A model generated the notes under the pieces. It had not been told where the DNA came from, ran no database searches, and was given only the letters and a program-made list of their open reading frames with translations. A program made the position numbers and the translations under genes. A stretch of 64,000 nt of DNA from Romanomermis culicivorax (taxonomy: Eukaryota; Nematoda; Enoplea; Mermithida; Mermithidae). The stretch spans positions 310,001 through 374,000 of the forward strand of contig CAWUHX010000289.1 of the NCBI GenBank assembly GCA_963922205.1. Direction: 5' to 3'. Below are positions 27,201 to 47,989 of this stretch, piece by piece. Position 1 is the first letter of the stretch; the number at the start of each line of letters is the position of its first letter.

Positions 27201-29065
27201 CATATGTTACAATGAGGAATATGCTACAACATAGTATATGTTATAACACAGGAGATGTTGAATATGTAAAATGTTATAAGGTAGGATATGTTATAAGGGG
27301 GAATATATTATAATATAGGATATGCTAAAACAGGGTTAGAGTTATAACATGTGGCATGTTATGAGGTGGACTTTGCTATAATGTGATATATGTCATAAGA
27401 TAGAAAAGATCATATTGTGAGATAGGTGATAACACGGGATATGTTGTAATAGAGTATAGAATACATTTCAACATGGGATATGTTTTAACATGAGCTATGT
27501 TATAATATGGGATATTCTATAACATATAGGACTATGTGGTATAACATGGGCCTACATAATAGCATAGATACGTTTTAACATAAGACATGTTGTCACATGG
27601 CATATGCTATTAAATAGGATATTTTATTGCATGTTATAGGTTATAACATAGGATAAGCTACAACACGAGACATATCATAACAGGTGATATGTTATAAAAT
27701 AGGATATGTTGTGATGTTAGACATGCTTTGATATGGTATATGCCGCAGCATGGTGTATGCTATAACAAAGGGTAAGCTACAACACAAGACATATTATAAC
27801 AGGGGATATGTTATAAAATAGGGTATGTTATAAGGTGAAGTGTGCTTTGACATGGTACATGTTATAACATTTTATATGCTGTAACATAGAGTAAGCTACA
27901 ACACAAGCCATACTGACAGGTGATATGTTATAAAATAGGATATGTTATAATGTAAGGCATGCTTTGACATGGTATATGCTGTAACATGGTGTATGCTATA
28001 AAAAAGGGTAAGCTACAACACAAGACATATTATAACATGTGATATGTTATAAAATAGGATATATTATAATGTGAGACATGCTTTGACATGGTATATGCTA
28101 TAGCAAAGGGTAAGCTACAACACAAGACATATTATAACAGGGAATATGTTATAAAATAGGGTATGTTATAAGGTGAAGTGGGCTTTGACATGGTACATGT
28201 TATAACATGTTATATGCTGTAACATAGGGTAAGCTACAACACAAGCCAGGCGATATGTTATAAAATGGGATATGTTATAATGTAAGGCCTGCTTTGACAT
28301 GGTATATGTCATGTCATAGGATATGTTATAACATGGAACAGGTTACAAGAATGCGACCTGCAATACATGCTATTTACCTGAAATTTGATTTTCAGATATA
28401 TCAAAGCATACCATAAAATTTCCGAAACAGAATGCGTAATGTCGATGACCAGATTGACCACGAAGAAAATTTCGATTGTCGGCGAATAGATTGGACCGAA
28501 CGTTCCGATATCGACCATATAAATAAAATCCACGTTAGGCAAAGCCAAAAGTACAGTATAGAAAACACCTACAGTAATACTATATTTAATTACAGTAACA
28601 AAATTTTGGACATTAGTTACCTGGTATCCAACACACAAATATGTAAATTTGCGTCCAACGCATCGAGAACCAACTTTTCACCTTGTCTTCACCGGCGAAA
28701 ACCCAAAAAATGCGATTTAGAGCCAAAAGTTGGCTCAACGCCAAATAGCTGAACCAACTAGCTTCCGCTAGACCGCTAAAGAACTTGTTGATCAGGAAAA
28801 ATTTCTTACTGTAGAATAAAGAATAGAAGCTGCTCAATGTGCCGCTAAGCAATAATTGGATCATGTCCGAATAACCCATATGGATCATGATACGATAGAC
28901 CGGCGAATGACGTGAATCCGGTTCAGTGTGCATTATGTATAAGCATAGTGTGTAAGGTATGGCATAAATTAGGGTAATGAGCAAGTACATTAGTCCTATA
29001 ATCCTCGATTCGGATTGGTCGAATAGCGGAATGGTTACTGTAGAATTGATACTGTAATTGCTCAT
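24261..29065 (-). CDS. Nematode seven-TM chemoreceptor, Srt-like
   Basis: Five exons on the minus strand: 29065-28621, 28568-28378, 26549-26400, 24501-24407 and 24345-24261, together 966 nt (321 aa plus stop). The start is placed at MSNYSINST, giving a short extracellular N-terminus with two N-glycosylation sequons; an upstream in-frame ATG at 29170 would add 35 residues without a better fit. TM1 follows RIIGLMYLL. DMIQLL, ASWFSYLALS, LLALNRIFW at the end of TM3, QNILIQVFLLCC at TM6, and YLLFNVLIRERM at the end of TM7 fit the Srt pattern. Two introns are tiny (52 and 61 bp); two are 1.8-1.9 kb of tandem repeat. The exon-3 donor GAA|GTCGGT keeps the phase but is weak; the better-looking GGTAAAA 4 bp on would shift the frame. 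Srx is the alternative family. Ligand unknown. Confidence 0.75.
24513..26390. repeat. Higher-order tandem repeat, about 190 bp built of three 63-bp subunits
   Basis: The landmark TTAAGATATTAATTTAATTG recurs near 24992, 25183, 25373, 25562 and 25755, a period of about 190 bp, with about ten units in all. Each unit consists of three related 63-bp subunits built around TTTAATTGTCGATAAC followed by differing tails. It fills the fourth Srt-gene interval between exons at 24501 and 26400. Confidence 0.85.
26570..28370. repeat. Palindromic minisatellite (ATGTTATAACAT core)
   Basis: Degenerate units of about 20-22 bp, consensus GGATATGTTATAACAT, repeated for 1.8 kb in an intron of the Srt-like gene. 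The core ATGTTATAACAT is a perfect 12-bp palindrome, and variants such as TATACCATGGTATA are also self-complementary. Confidence 0.88.
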
Positions 29066-29285
29066 AATTGGAAATGCTAAATGGAATAGGAGTGCAGGTT
29101 GGGTGCAGCTTTGGAGAAGATGAGCTTGTATTTCAGAGAGAAGGCTCATTGACGAGCTCAAACTGTCCACCTTCTGTATGGACGCTGTAGCGAAATATTA
29201 CAATTTACTGTCAAAAAAAAGAATATCTTGGACAAAGTCCAATAATTGCCAGTCATTTAAACCCACTTTAGTATACACCTGCATC
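29066..29285. other. 5' flank of the Srt-like gene
   Basis: Unique sequence ahead of the receptor start. The stretch around 29183-29215 (GAAATATTACAATTTACTGT) resembles the reverse complement of 33975-34010. Promoter position cannot be fixed. Confidence 0.35.
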
Positions 29286-29289
29286 AATT

Positions 29290-30015
29290 TACACTCACAT
29301 TTCTTTACACTTGCACTACTTTACACTTTACTTTACATTTATGCTTTATCCTACACTTTTACTCACTTTACACTTTTACTCACTTTACACTTTTACTTTA
29401 CTTTACACTTTTACTTTACTTTACACTTTTACTTTACTCTACACATTTACTTTACTTTACACTTTTACTTTACTTTACACTTTTACTTTACTTTACACTT
29501 TTACTTTACTTTACACTTTTACTTTACTTTACACTTTTACTTTACTTTACACTTTTACTTTACTTTACACTTTTACTTTACTTTACACTTTTACTTTAGT
29601 TTACACTTTTACTTTACTTTACACTTTTACCTTACTTTACACTTTTACTTTACTTTACACTTTTACTTTACTTTACACTTTTACTTTACTTTACACTTTT
29701 ACTTTACTTTACACTTTTACTTTACTTTACACTTTTACTTTACTCTACACTTTTACTTCACTTTACACTTTTACTTTACTTTACACTCTCACTCTAGTTT
29801 ACACTGAATCTTTACTTTACATGAGAGCTTTAGTTTTGGCTCTCACTTTACATTACATTCACATTTTACTTAACACTCCTTCTACTTTACACCCACACTA
29901 CTTTCCACTCTGCCTTAACTTTACCCTGTAACTTTACTTTACACTTTCACTCCGCTTTACACTCCCACTTTACACTTCTACTGTAACTTACTTTGCAGTC
30001 TACTTTACTTTACAT
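29290..30015. repeat. 18-bp minisatellite TTTTACTTTACTTTACAC
   Basis: About 24 near-identical 18-bp units at 29340-29790 with looser flanks. Because 18 is divisible by three, two frames stay open for over 200 codons (FTLHFY and LLYTFT repeats). These are repeat translations, not proteins. Confidence 0.92.
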
Positions 30016-30029
30016 GTCCACTTTACTTT

Positions 30030-30370
30030 AAAAAAAATGTTTAGAACCCTGAAAAAAGGTAAAATTTTTTTACAACTTTAAATTTTGGGGGAAAAAGTGT
30101 AAAACTACAAATTTGTAGAAAAAGTAGTGTAAAATTGAAATTCTAAACAATGCGTCAAAAATGTAAAATTTAGAAGACTGTACAAAGCTGTAAAATTCAA
30201 AAAACTGAACAAAACTGTAAAATTCTAGAAAATATGTGTAAAATTAGAAAATTTGTGAAAAATGTGTAAAACTGTAAAAATTTTAGAAAAAATATGTAAA
30301 GCTGTAAACATTTTGGAAAGAATGTGTAAAAATCTGTATATAAATGTATGTATTTATGTCATAATATGTA
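30030..30370. repeat. GTGTAAAATTCTAGAAAA repeats
   Basis: Same kind of unit as at 13600-14560, about 300 bp long. No coding signal. Confidence 0.6.
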
Positions 30371-30399
30371 ACAATATTCAACTTTACACTCTCATTACT

Positions 30400-30640
30400 T
30401 TACACATTGTTAGATTTTACAATACCAATTTTTATGCCCATTGGACGAGTTTGAATCCATCAACCTGAGTAAATTTGCATATATATATAATGCATGCAAA
30501 TTTTTTGCAATTGTGCTATAATATGTGTGCCAATTACGTACAGAAATTCCGAAAGGCTTAGTATGCGACATTAGACATGTGAAACAACAAATGGACATCA
30601 ACGCTATTTAAAAGTGGTCATCAAGATTTTGGTAGCATAT
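30400..30640 (+). repeat. Dispersed element A, copy 1 (+)
   Basis: Contains TTAGATTTTACAATACCAAT, then TTTGAATCCATCAACCTGAG and TAAATTTGCATATA. The reading ESINLSKFAYI...NACKFFAI seen in copy 2 is broken here by a stop and an insertion near 30520. It extends to the CAACAAATGGACATCAACGC segment at about 30590. Confidence 0.75.
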
Positions 30641-31065
30641 TATTACATTGTACTGATGTTTTGTATATTAAATATATTTAAGCATTATGTATTAAATATA
30701 TTTATACAATTTAGGTTTAATATCTTTAAGTGCTATATGTTGAATATAATTATGTTTTATATATAAAAAATATGTAAGTATTATATATTATATGTAGTTA
30801 AGTGTTATATTATAAATATACTTGAGTGTTATATATTGAATATATTTAAGTATTATGCATTAAATATATCTACATATTATATGTTAAATATATTCAAATG
30901 TTATATGTTAAGTATATTCAACTATTATATATGACAGATATTCAAGTACTATACATTAAATATGTAGAAGTCTTATATGTTAAATATAATCTTGTATAAT
31001 ATATAATATATCTAAGTGTTATGTGTTTAGTATATTTAAGTATTATATATAAAATATATTTATTT
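30640..31065. repeat. ATGTTATATATTAAATATATTTAAGT repeats
   Basis: AT-only units of about 25 bp (TATATTAAATATATTTAAGT). The same array lies at 31365-31600 after element A copy 2, so element and array were duplicated together. Confidence 0.7.
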
Positions 31066-31074
31066 AAACTCCCA

Positions 31075-31384
31075 CTTTACTTTACACTCTCATTACTTTA
31101 CACAATGTTAGATTTTACAATACCAATTTTTAGGCCAATTGGACGACTTTGAATCCATCAACCTGAGTAAATTTGCATACATATATAATGCATGCAAATT
31201 TTTTGCAATCATGCTTGCCAATTACATACGGAAATTTCGAAAATATTTACTATGCGACATTGGATACGTCAAACAACAAATGGATGTCAACGCTAGAAAA
31301 AGGAAAAATTTAAAAGTGGTCATCAAGATCTTGATAGCATATTATTTCATTGTACTGATGTTTTATATATTAAATATGTATTAA
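31075..31384 (+). repeat. Dispersed element A, copy 2 (+), longest form
   Basis: Same core as copy 1, but with an open frame after a possible acceptor (TTTTTAG at 31132). The frame reads DDFESINLSKFAYIYNACKF, then a basic stretch (NARKRKNLK) and a hydrophobic run (LIAYYFIVLMFYIL). It could be a broken membrane-protein exon. No family is recognised, so it is listed as a repeat. Confidence 0.6.
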
Positions 31385-31640
31385 ATATATTTATACAATA
31401 TAGGTTTAATATGTTTAAGTGTTATACGTTATATATAATTATGTATTATATATAAAAAATATGTTGGTATTATATATTTTATGTAGTTAAGTGTTATATT
31501 ATAAATATACTTGAGTCTTATATATTAAATATACCTGAGTGTTATATATTAAATATATTTAAATATTATATATTAAATACCATTTAAGAATTGTAAGTCA
31601 TATTTTTGTAAATTGCCTATTATATAACATATAAAATATA
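31365..31640. repeat. TATATTAAATATATTT array, second copy
   Basis: Counterpart of 30640-31065, following element A copy 2. Confidence 0.65.
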
Positions 31641-31734
31641 TTTATATCCAATGTAATAAAGCAGCTTGCATAAAGGAAAAAAGGGTTAACACAACATATA
31701 TTTGCCCAAATGAGCGATCTTGGGTATCATATAA

Positions 31735-31830
31735 CAAGCGACTATTAACCCGAAATGCCGTGTTTACGACATTTAGAATTCATAATTAGACTTGGACTTT
31801 TGATGCATCGATGTTTGGTTTGGTAAATCG
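31735..31830 (+). repeat. Element B, inverted partner of 33105-33185
   Basis: The reverse complement of this block shares CATTTCGGGTTAAT, GTCGCTT and ATGCATCAAA with 33105-33185 (+). An imperfect inverted pair about 1.3 kb apart. Confidence 0.6.
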
Positions 31831-31984
31831 TTTATGTTCTTCAATTCAGCTTGCGTTTGATGATTTTGGGACAACATCAAAAAAGAAGAGAGACAGAAAT
31901 AAAAAAAACACAAACAAAAATAATTATTTACAAAAAAACACCTGTCCTTTGATGATAAGTGGAAAGCTTCACATTATCTAGAAT

Positions 31985-32545
31985 TTTGCATCATCAGAAT
32001 AGGATAATAGAAATAAAGAATAAAAATAAAGAATAAAAATAAAGAATAAAAAAAGGATAAAGATAAAGAATAAAAACAAAGAATAAAAAAAAATAAAAAA
32101 AGAAAGAAAAAAAATAAAAATAACAAATAGAAAAAAATACAGATAAAGAATAAAAATAAAGAAAAAAATTGAGAACAAAAATAAAGAATAAAAATAAAGA
32201 ATAAAAATAAAGAATAAAAATGAAGAATAAAAATAAAGAATAAAAAAAGGATAAAGATGAAGAATAAAAACAAAGAATAAAAAAATGAATAAAGAAAAAA
32301 AATAAAAATAACAAATAGAAAATAATAAAAATAAAGAATAAAAATAAAGAATAAAAATAAAGAATAAAAAACAAGAATAAAAATAAAGAATAAAAATAAA
32401 GAATAAAAATAAAGAATAAAAATAAAGAATAAAAATAAAGAATAAAAATAAAGAATAAAAATAAACAATAAAAATAAAGAATAAAAATAAAGAATAAAAA
32501 TGAAGAATAAAAATAAAGAATAAAAAAATTATGAAAAATATCATT
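31985..32545. repeat. 12-bp minisatellite AATAAAGAATAA
   Basis: Dozens of AAAATAAAGAAT units. Minus-strand frames are open for up to about 200 codons (FILYFYSLFLF), spurious. Confidence 0.9.
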
Positions 32546-32650
32546 CTCGGAATATATGCAAATTTACTCAGGTGAATGGATTCAAAGTCTTCACAATTGG
32601 GCATAAATTGGTATTGTAAAATCTAACAAAATGTAAAGTGAAATGAGAAT
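32540..32650 (-). repeat. Dispersed element A, copy 3 (-)
   Basis: Reverse-complement copy of the element A core. The minus strand reads CEDFESIHLSKFAYI and then runs into the adjacent array. Confidence 0.75.
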
Positions 32651-32689
32651 GTAAATAAAACAATTTTTTCACTGTAAAATTTGATGTTC

Positions 32690-32965
32690 ACACTATTTTT
32701 TATTGTGGCAGCTATTTTAATATTTCCAATTATTTATAGTTCAGTTTAATTTAATTTGAATTAATTTAATTAATTTTGAATAATTAATTTTAATTTAATT
32801 ATTTTAAATAATTAAACTTAATTTAATAATTTCGTATAATTTAATTTAATTTAATAATTCTAAATAATTAATTAAATTCAAATTTAATAATTTTAAATAA
32901 TTAATTTAATTCAAATTTAATAATTTTAAATAATTAATTAAATACAAATTTAATAAATGTGTATA
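32690..32965. repeat. TTTAATTTAATAATTTTAAATAATTAA repeats
   Basis: Simple AT repeats of about 45-50 bp. No coding signal. Confidence 0.6.
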
Positions 32966-33104
32966 AGTAAAATTTTTTCATCAGCATCTATCCAGATGAC
33001 AGGTGTTCTTAACAGCCATATGATCTCTCTTGATGTTGCGTCAGAATTATCAAGTGCATGTCCAAAATCATAAATTATCCTTCACACTAAACAAGTAATG
33101 CATC

Positions 33105-33185
33105 AAATGCCGTCTCCTATTCATAAATTTTAAATGTCCTAAATGCCTCATTTCGGGTTAATTGTCGCTTTTTATAGCTCATTTT
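33105..33185 (+). repeat. Element B, second member of the inverted pair
   Basis: Partner of 31735-31830; contains CTCATTTCGGGTTAATTGTC. Confidence 0.6.
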
Positions 33186-33267
33186 AGTATATGAGATAAA
33201 GCATTGCGTGGGTACATATGGTATTTATATGCTCAAAATTGTCTTAAACTATGATTCGTGTTCAACA

Positions 33268-33545
33268 CATAGGGGGTAGGGGGGTAAACCCCCATACCTG
33301 AGACCCTGGCCACCCCCCCTGGCCAAGAAAAATCGTCAAACACCCCTACCTGAACTTTTCCCAAAACAGCTTTTTTCATGATTTTTGTGCATATTTTGTA
33401 TGAAAAACAGGCTTGCGAAACTTTGTGTTTTTTTGCTCACCCAACCCCCTACCTCCCAGGGAAAAGGTAGGCACATGGGGGGGGGCTAAAACCTCCCGAC
33501 CCTGAGCCCCCCCTAGGACCCAAAAATTTGTAAAAAAAACCCGGA
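33268..33545. repeat. G/C-tract island
   Basis: Runs of G and C (GGGGGTAGGGGGGTAAACCC; GGCACATGGGGGGGGGC; AGCCCCCCCTAGG) in otherwise extremely AT-rich DNA. CCTGAGACCCTGGCCACCC and CCCGACCCTGAGCCCCCCC look like two related halves. Probably a fragment of a dispersed repeat; several G-runs are long enough for quadruplexes. The minus-strand frame here is not a recognisable protein. Confidence 0.6.
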
Positions 33546-33829
33546 ACTTTGTTTTTTTAAATTTTATTTTTTTCAAGTTTACAAAATTTTTGTAATGTAT
33601 AACTTTATTATAAAATATTTTAATAAAATTGAGACTGAAACAATATAAAAAATATGTTTAATAATAATATAAAACAAACAACAAACAATAAACAATGAAA
33701 TCTTCTTGAATAGGAATAACTTAGTTGCTTCACGTCATCAAAAATCGAAAATTTCAACAAAATTCCGTCGAGCATTGCCACATATTGCGACAGAATTTCG
33801 CAAAATTTGCATACATTTTAAAAAATATA

Positions 33830-33935
33830 TGCAAATTTACTCAGGTTGATGGATTCAAAGTCGTCCAATTGGCATAGAAATTGGTATTGTAAAATCTAAC
33901 AATGTGTAAACTAACGAGAGTGTAAAGTAATAGAG
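33830..33935 (-). repeat. Dispersed element A, copy 4 (-)
   Basis: ATATATGCAAATTTACTCAG followed by GTTGATGGATTCAAAGTCGTCCAATTGG and TTGGTATTGTAAAATCTAAC (+ strand), the reverse complement of the element A core. Confidence 0.8.
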
Positions 33936-34900
33936 TACAAAAAATGCATGAATTTCCTGCGTTATATTTTTGTTTTTAGACAGTAAATTGTGATATTCTA
34001 CAACATCATCCAGGTTCCATGTGTTGATGGTGCATAAAAATTTTTAATTTTGTGAAAATTTTACTGTTTTATAAAAACTTTTGCCTCTAAAATTCAAATT
34101 TTCCACTTGAGAAATTGCAAGTTTTTTATCATTTTTTGTTGAAAAATAAGGAATTAGTTCCAAAAAAGTTTTTTTTTGTTTTTTGAATTTTTAATTTTTA
34201 TTGAAAAGAATTACAGGAAAAAAGAATTTTTTAATGGAAATATTCCAGTTTTACGCCTCAATATTCAAATTTTCCAATACAAAATGGTTGAAATTCACTT
34301 TTTTAAATAGACAAATTTTAATTACACGTTGAAATTCAAATTTTTTAATGAAAACTGTTAGTAATTACCATTTTTTGATAGCAAAGTTTGAACTCTACAT
34401 GTCAAAATTATGAAAAATGATCAAAATTCACATTTTTTATTGGAAAACTTTGAATTTTCTACATTGGAGTTCAAATTTTTTGATTTCTTCAATGAAAATA
34501 GATTCATGAATGCAAATTTTTCCATCAAAAAATTTGAATTTCGCATGTCTAAATTCAAATTTTTCAAAAAATCATTGAAATTTGCATTTTATCAACAAAA
34601 AATTTTTAATTTTCTACTTTGAAATTCTACTTTTGGACTGGAGAATGATTGGAATTGAAATTTTTTCCAGGAAAAATTTCAAATTTTTTTTTTTGAAATT
34701 CTATTTTTCAACTAAAAAATGATTGGAAATGGCGTTTTTTCCGGGAAAAAGTTCAAATTTTCTAGTTTGAAATTCTAATTTTTAAATGGAGATTGATCAA
34801 AATTCGCATTTTTTAAAATGAAAAATTTGAATTTTAAAAATCAAAATTTAAATTTTTTTATCCAGCATTCCTCCACAGAATTCCACAAAATTTGCATATA
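33936..34900. repeat. X-type repeats (reverse orientation) between element A copies
   Basis: A block around 33950-34060 recurs at 35020-35130, so element A plus flank is tandemly duplicated. From about 34250 it is GAAATTCAAATTTTTTAATG with AAAATGATCAAAATTCACAT units, the same family and orientation as the array at 42060-42890. Confidence 0.6.
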
Positions 34901-34904
34901 TTTT

Positions 34905-35005
34905 GAATAATATATGCAAATTTACTCAGGTTAATGGATTCAAAGTCATCCAATTGGCATAAAAATTGGTATTGTAAAATCTAATAATGTGTAAAGTAAT
35001 AAGAG
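34905..35005 (-). repeat. Dispersed element A, copy 5 (-)
   Basis: Core TATGCAAATTTACTCAGGTT, then AATGGATTCAAAGTCATCC and TTGGTATTGTAAAATCTAAT on the + strand. Confidence 0.8.
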
Positions 35006-37215
35006 TGTAAAATAATAAAGTTCAAAAATGCATGGATTTTGCAAAATATTTTCTGATTTTTTTGACAATAAAATGTTATATTTCACAAAATTATTTATGT
35101 CTTATGTGTCAGTGGTGCATAAAAATTTAGAATTTTCATCATTTCCCATTCAAAAATTAAAAAATTTGTTGCACAAAAATTTGAATCATAATGAAAATTT
35201 TGCTTTTTCGTGAGAATTGTGCATCTAAAATCGAAATTTTTGAATTGAAAATTATAAATTTCTCATCATTTTTTATTGAAAAATCAAGAATTTGTTACAA
35301 ATTTTTTTTGAAAATTTTTGTCATTTTTTATTTTTATTTAAAAGAATTACAGGAAAATGAAATTTTTTAATTGAAAAATTGGAGTTTCACACATTAAAAT
35401 TTAAATTTTTTAAATATAAAATTATTGAAATTCACATTTTTAATAGGAAAATTGGAATTCTACATGTTGAAATTCAAATTTTTTAATGAAAAATGATCAG
35501 AATTTACGTTTTTTAATAGCAAAATTCGAATTTTACATGCCAAAATTCAAATTTTCCCATGAAAACTGATTAAAACTCACTTTTTCAAAATGGGCAAATA
35601 GGAATATGTAATATTTTAATAAGAATTTTTGAGTGTTTTGAGAATTTTGAGTGTAAAATTGCCAATTTGTACAACCTTCTGTTGAAAAATCAAAAAACTA
35701 ATCAAAAAAATTAAGAAATTGAAAAAATAAAAAAAATTAATAAAAAAATCTTCAAAAAAATGAAAATAAAATGAAAACGTGGAATAGAAGAAAATAAAAA
35801 AGTATCAAAAAAAACAAATTAAAAAAATAACAAATCTTGAAAAAATAAAAAAAAAATAAAAAAATTCAAAAAAAGTTACAGAAAGTAAAAAAAATAATTC
35901 AAAAACAATTCTCGAACTTTGTTCTTTGAAAAAATGAAAAAAATCTTTTTGCTATTTTATCATGGAACAAAGAAAAAAAAAATTAAAATATTTAAAAAAT
36001 TGAAGAAAAACCCAAAAAATTCTTTAAAAAACTAAAAATCAAAATAGAAAAATCCCTCGGAAAAATTGATGAGAAATTAATAAAAAATAAAATAAGAAAC
36101 GAATAAAAATTTAAAATAGAAATGGAAAAATTGATGAATAAAAAAAAGACTAGAAAAAAATCAAAAAAAGTTCCAAAAAACTTGAGAAAATTTGAGGAAA
36201 AAATCGAAAATTCATTTGAAAAAAAGAAGATTTTTTGCGCAAAAAAAGGAAATTTGGGGGAAAAATTTTTTTCCCAAAAAAACATTTAAAAAAAGATAAA
36301 AAAATTGGAGAAAAATTGAAAAAGCTATGAAAATATTGGGATAAAAAGAAGAAAAAGTTCCAACAAAAAAAATCAAAAAAACATTCAAAAAAAGAAAAGA
36401 ATAAATTAAAACAACAAATAAAAAAATTGACGAATTGAGATCGAAAAAAATATAAAAAAATTAAAAAAAGTTACAAAAAATAAAAAAATAATTTGGAAAA
36501 AAATTAGGAAAAGCATTTACTTTTAAAAATTAAAAAATTTTCTTTCAAAAAAAAATTCGAGAAAAGAAATTTTTCCCAGAAAAAAAACATAGAAAAAATT
36601 GAAAAACTGAAAAAAAATTAAAAAATTGAAAAAAAACTTAAAAATAAAAATAAAATAGCCCCTCGAAAAAAATAGAAAAAAATCAAAGAAAAATTAATAA
36701 AAAAACAATAACTTGAAAAAACAAACAGAAAAAATTAACGAATTAAAAAAATTAAAAAGAAAGGAAAAAATTGAAAAAAAACTGAAAAAACTAAAAATAA
36801 AAATTGAAAAACAACTTCAAAAACATAAAAAAGATGAAAAAATAAAAAAATGAAGGAGCAACAAAGATAAAAAAGGGGAAAAAATTGAACAGAACAGAAA
36901 AAAGTTTGAAATTAAGTTACAAAAAATTTGAAAAAATTTCAAAAATTTATTCTGAAAAAAAATTTATCCAAAAAAAAAATTTATTCTAGAAAAAAAAATT
37001 CGAAAAAGGTGAAAATTATGAACTCAAATTTTTTTCCAAAAAAAGCTTAAATTTGAAACTTCTTCCCAAAAATTTTTAACTTTTAAAAATTAAAAATTTG
37101 AAAAAATAAAAATAAAAAATGAAAAAATTAATGGTAAAAGTAAAAAAAGGAAAAACTGAACGTAAAAAAACATATAAAGAATATTTTTTCAAAAAATTTC
37201 AAAATTTGAAAACTG
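35006..37215. repeat. X-type repeats, then A-rich array
   Basis: 35130-35600 carries more reverse-orientation X units. 35690-37150 is AAAAAATTGAAAAAATAAAAA sequence with an occasional GAAATTT. No exon-like island seen. Confidence 0.6.
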
Positions 37216-37219
37216 TATC

Positions 37220-37747
37220 ATCAAATTTGAATATCGATCAATTTTTTTTTGTAGATAAAATGAGAAATTTGATGAGCTTTTAGAGAAAATTTTCCACGAT
37301 CTGTTTTTTCTACGTTTTATCAAGCAAGATGTTAATTATGTAATAATTGAGCAAACAGATGTGAGTTTACTGTAGGAATGGGAAAGGCGCCAAAAATTTG
37401 TTTTTCGGTGCATTTTCCAGGAAACAATTTTTGAAACGGGAAAAAATTTTGACCTTGGTTTTTGTGACGAAAAAAATTTTGCGGAGGCTCTTTCCGAAAT
37501 TTATGCTTTTTGAAAGGTCGAAATTTGAAAATTTTCCAGCTTTTTGCGCCGAATTTTCGGTATTTTTTGTCCAAATTTCGAAATTAATTAAGCTTTTTGC
37601 CTAAATCTTTTGTCAAAATCGTCGCGAACATAAATTTTCGCGTCAAAAAATCGTGAAAATATGCACAAAATTCCTTAATTTCTAGCGAAAATCTTACCAA
37701 ATTGTCGGCGCTGTGGCGAAAAATTCACAAATTTTTTCAATTTTAAG
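37220..37747 (+). promoter_or_regulatory. TS2 upstream region, possible promoter/5' UTR
   Basis: Non-repetitive, less AT-rich block just ahead of the TS2 ATG, with GGCGCC at about 37386, TTTTTGCGCCGAATTTTCGG at about 37540 and TTTTCGCGTC at about 37636. The last resembles but does not match the E2F site TTTSSCGC; thymidylate synthase is a known E2F target in animals. TTTTTTCAATTTTAAG directly precedes the ATG and could be a splice acceptor, including for a trans-spliced leader. Confidence 0.35.
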
Positions 37748-47916
<10,169 letters not shown>

Positions 47917-47933
47917 ATTCTTTTTTATGAACT

Positions 47934-47939
47934 AATAAA
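47934..47939 (+). promoter_or_regulatory. Polyadenylation signal of TS2
   Basis: AATAAA 18 bp after the TAA stop, in a sequence conserved behind TS3. Confidence 0.7.
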
Positions 47940-47989
47940 TTTAAAATTTTAGTTTTAATTATTAATAATAATCATAATCAATAACAAAT

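Noticed and set aside
29178..29931. Two overlapping 200-codon frames of FTLHFY and LLYTFT repeats
   Set aside because: They are translations of an 18-bp tandem repeat, which stays open in more than one frame because its length is a multiple of three.
31974..32604. Long minus-strand hydrophobic frames that look like membrane proteins
   Set aside because: Simple 12-bp repeat; three overlapping frames are open at once. Only the first few codons come from element A.
37540..37645. E2F sites upstream of TS2
   Set aside because: TTTTTGCGCCG and TTTTCGCGTC only approximate TTTSSCGC, so they are mentioned as hints and not annotated as sites.
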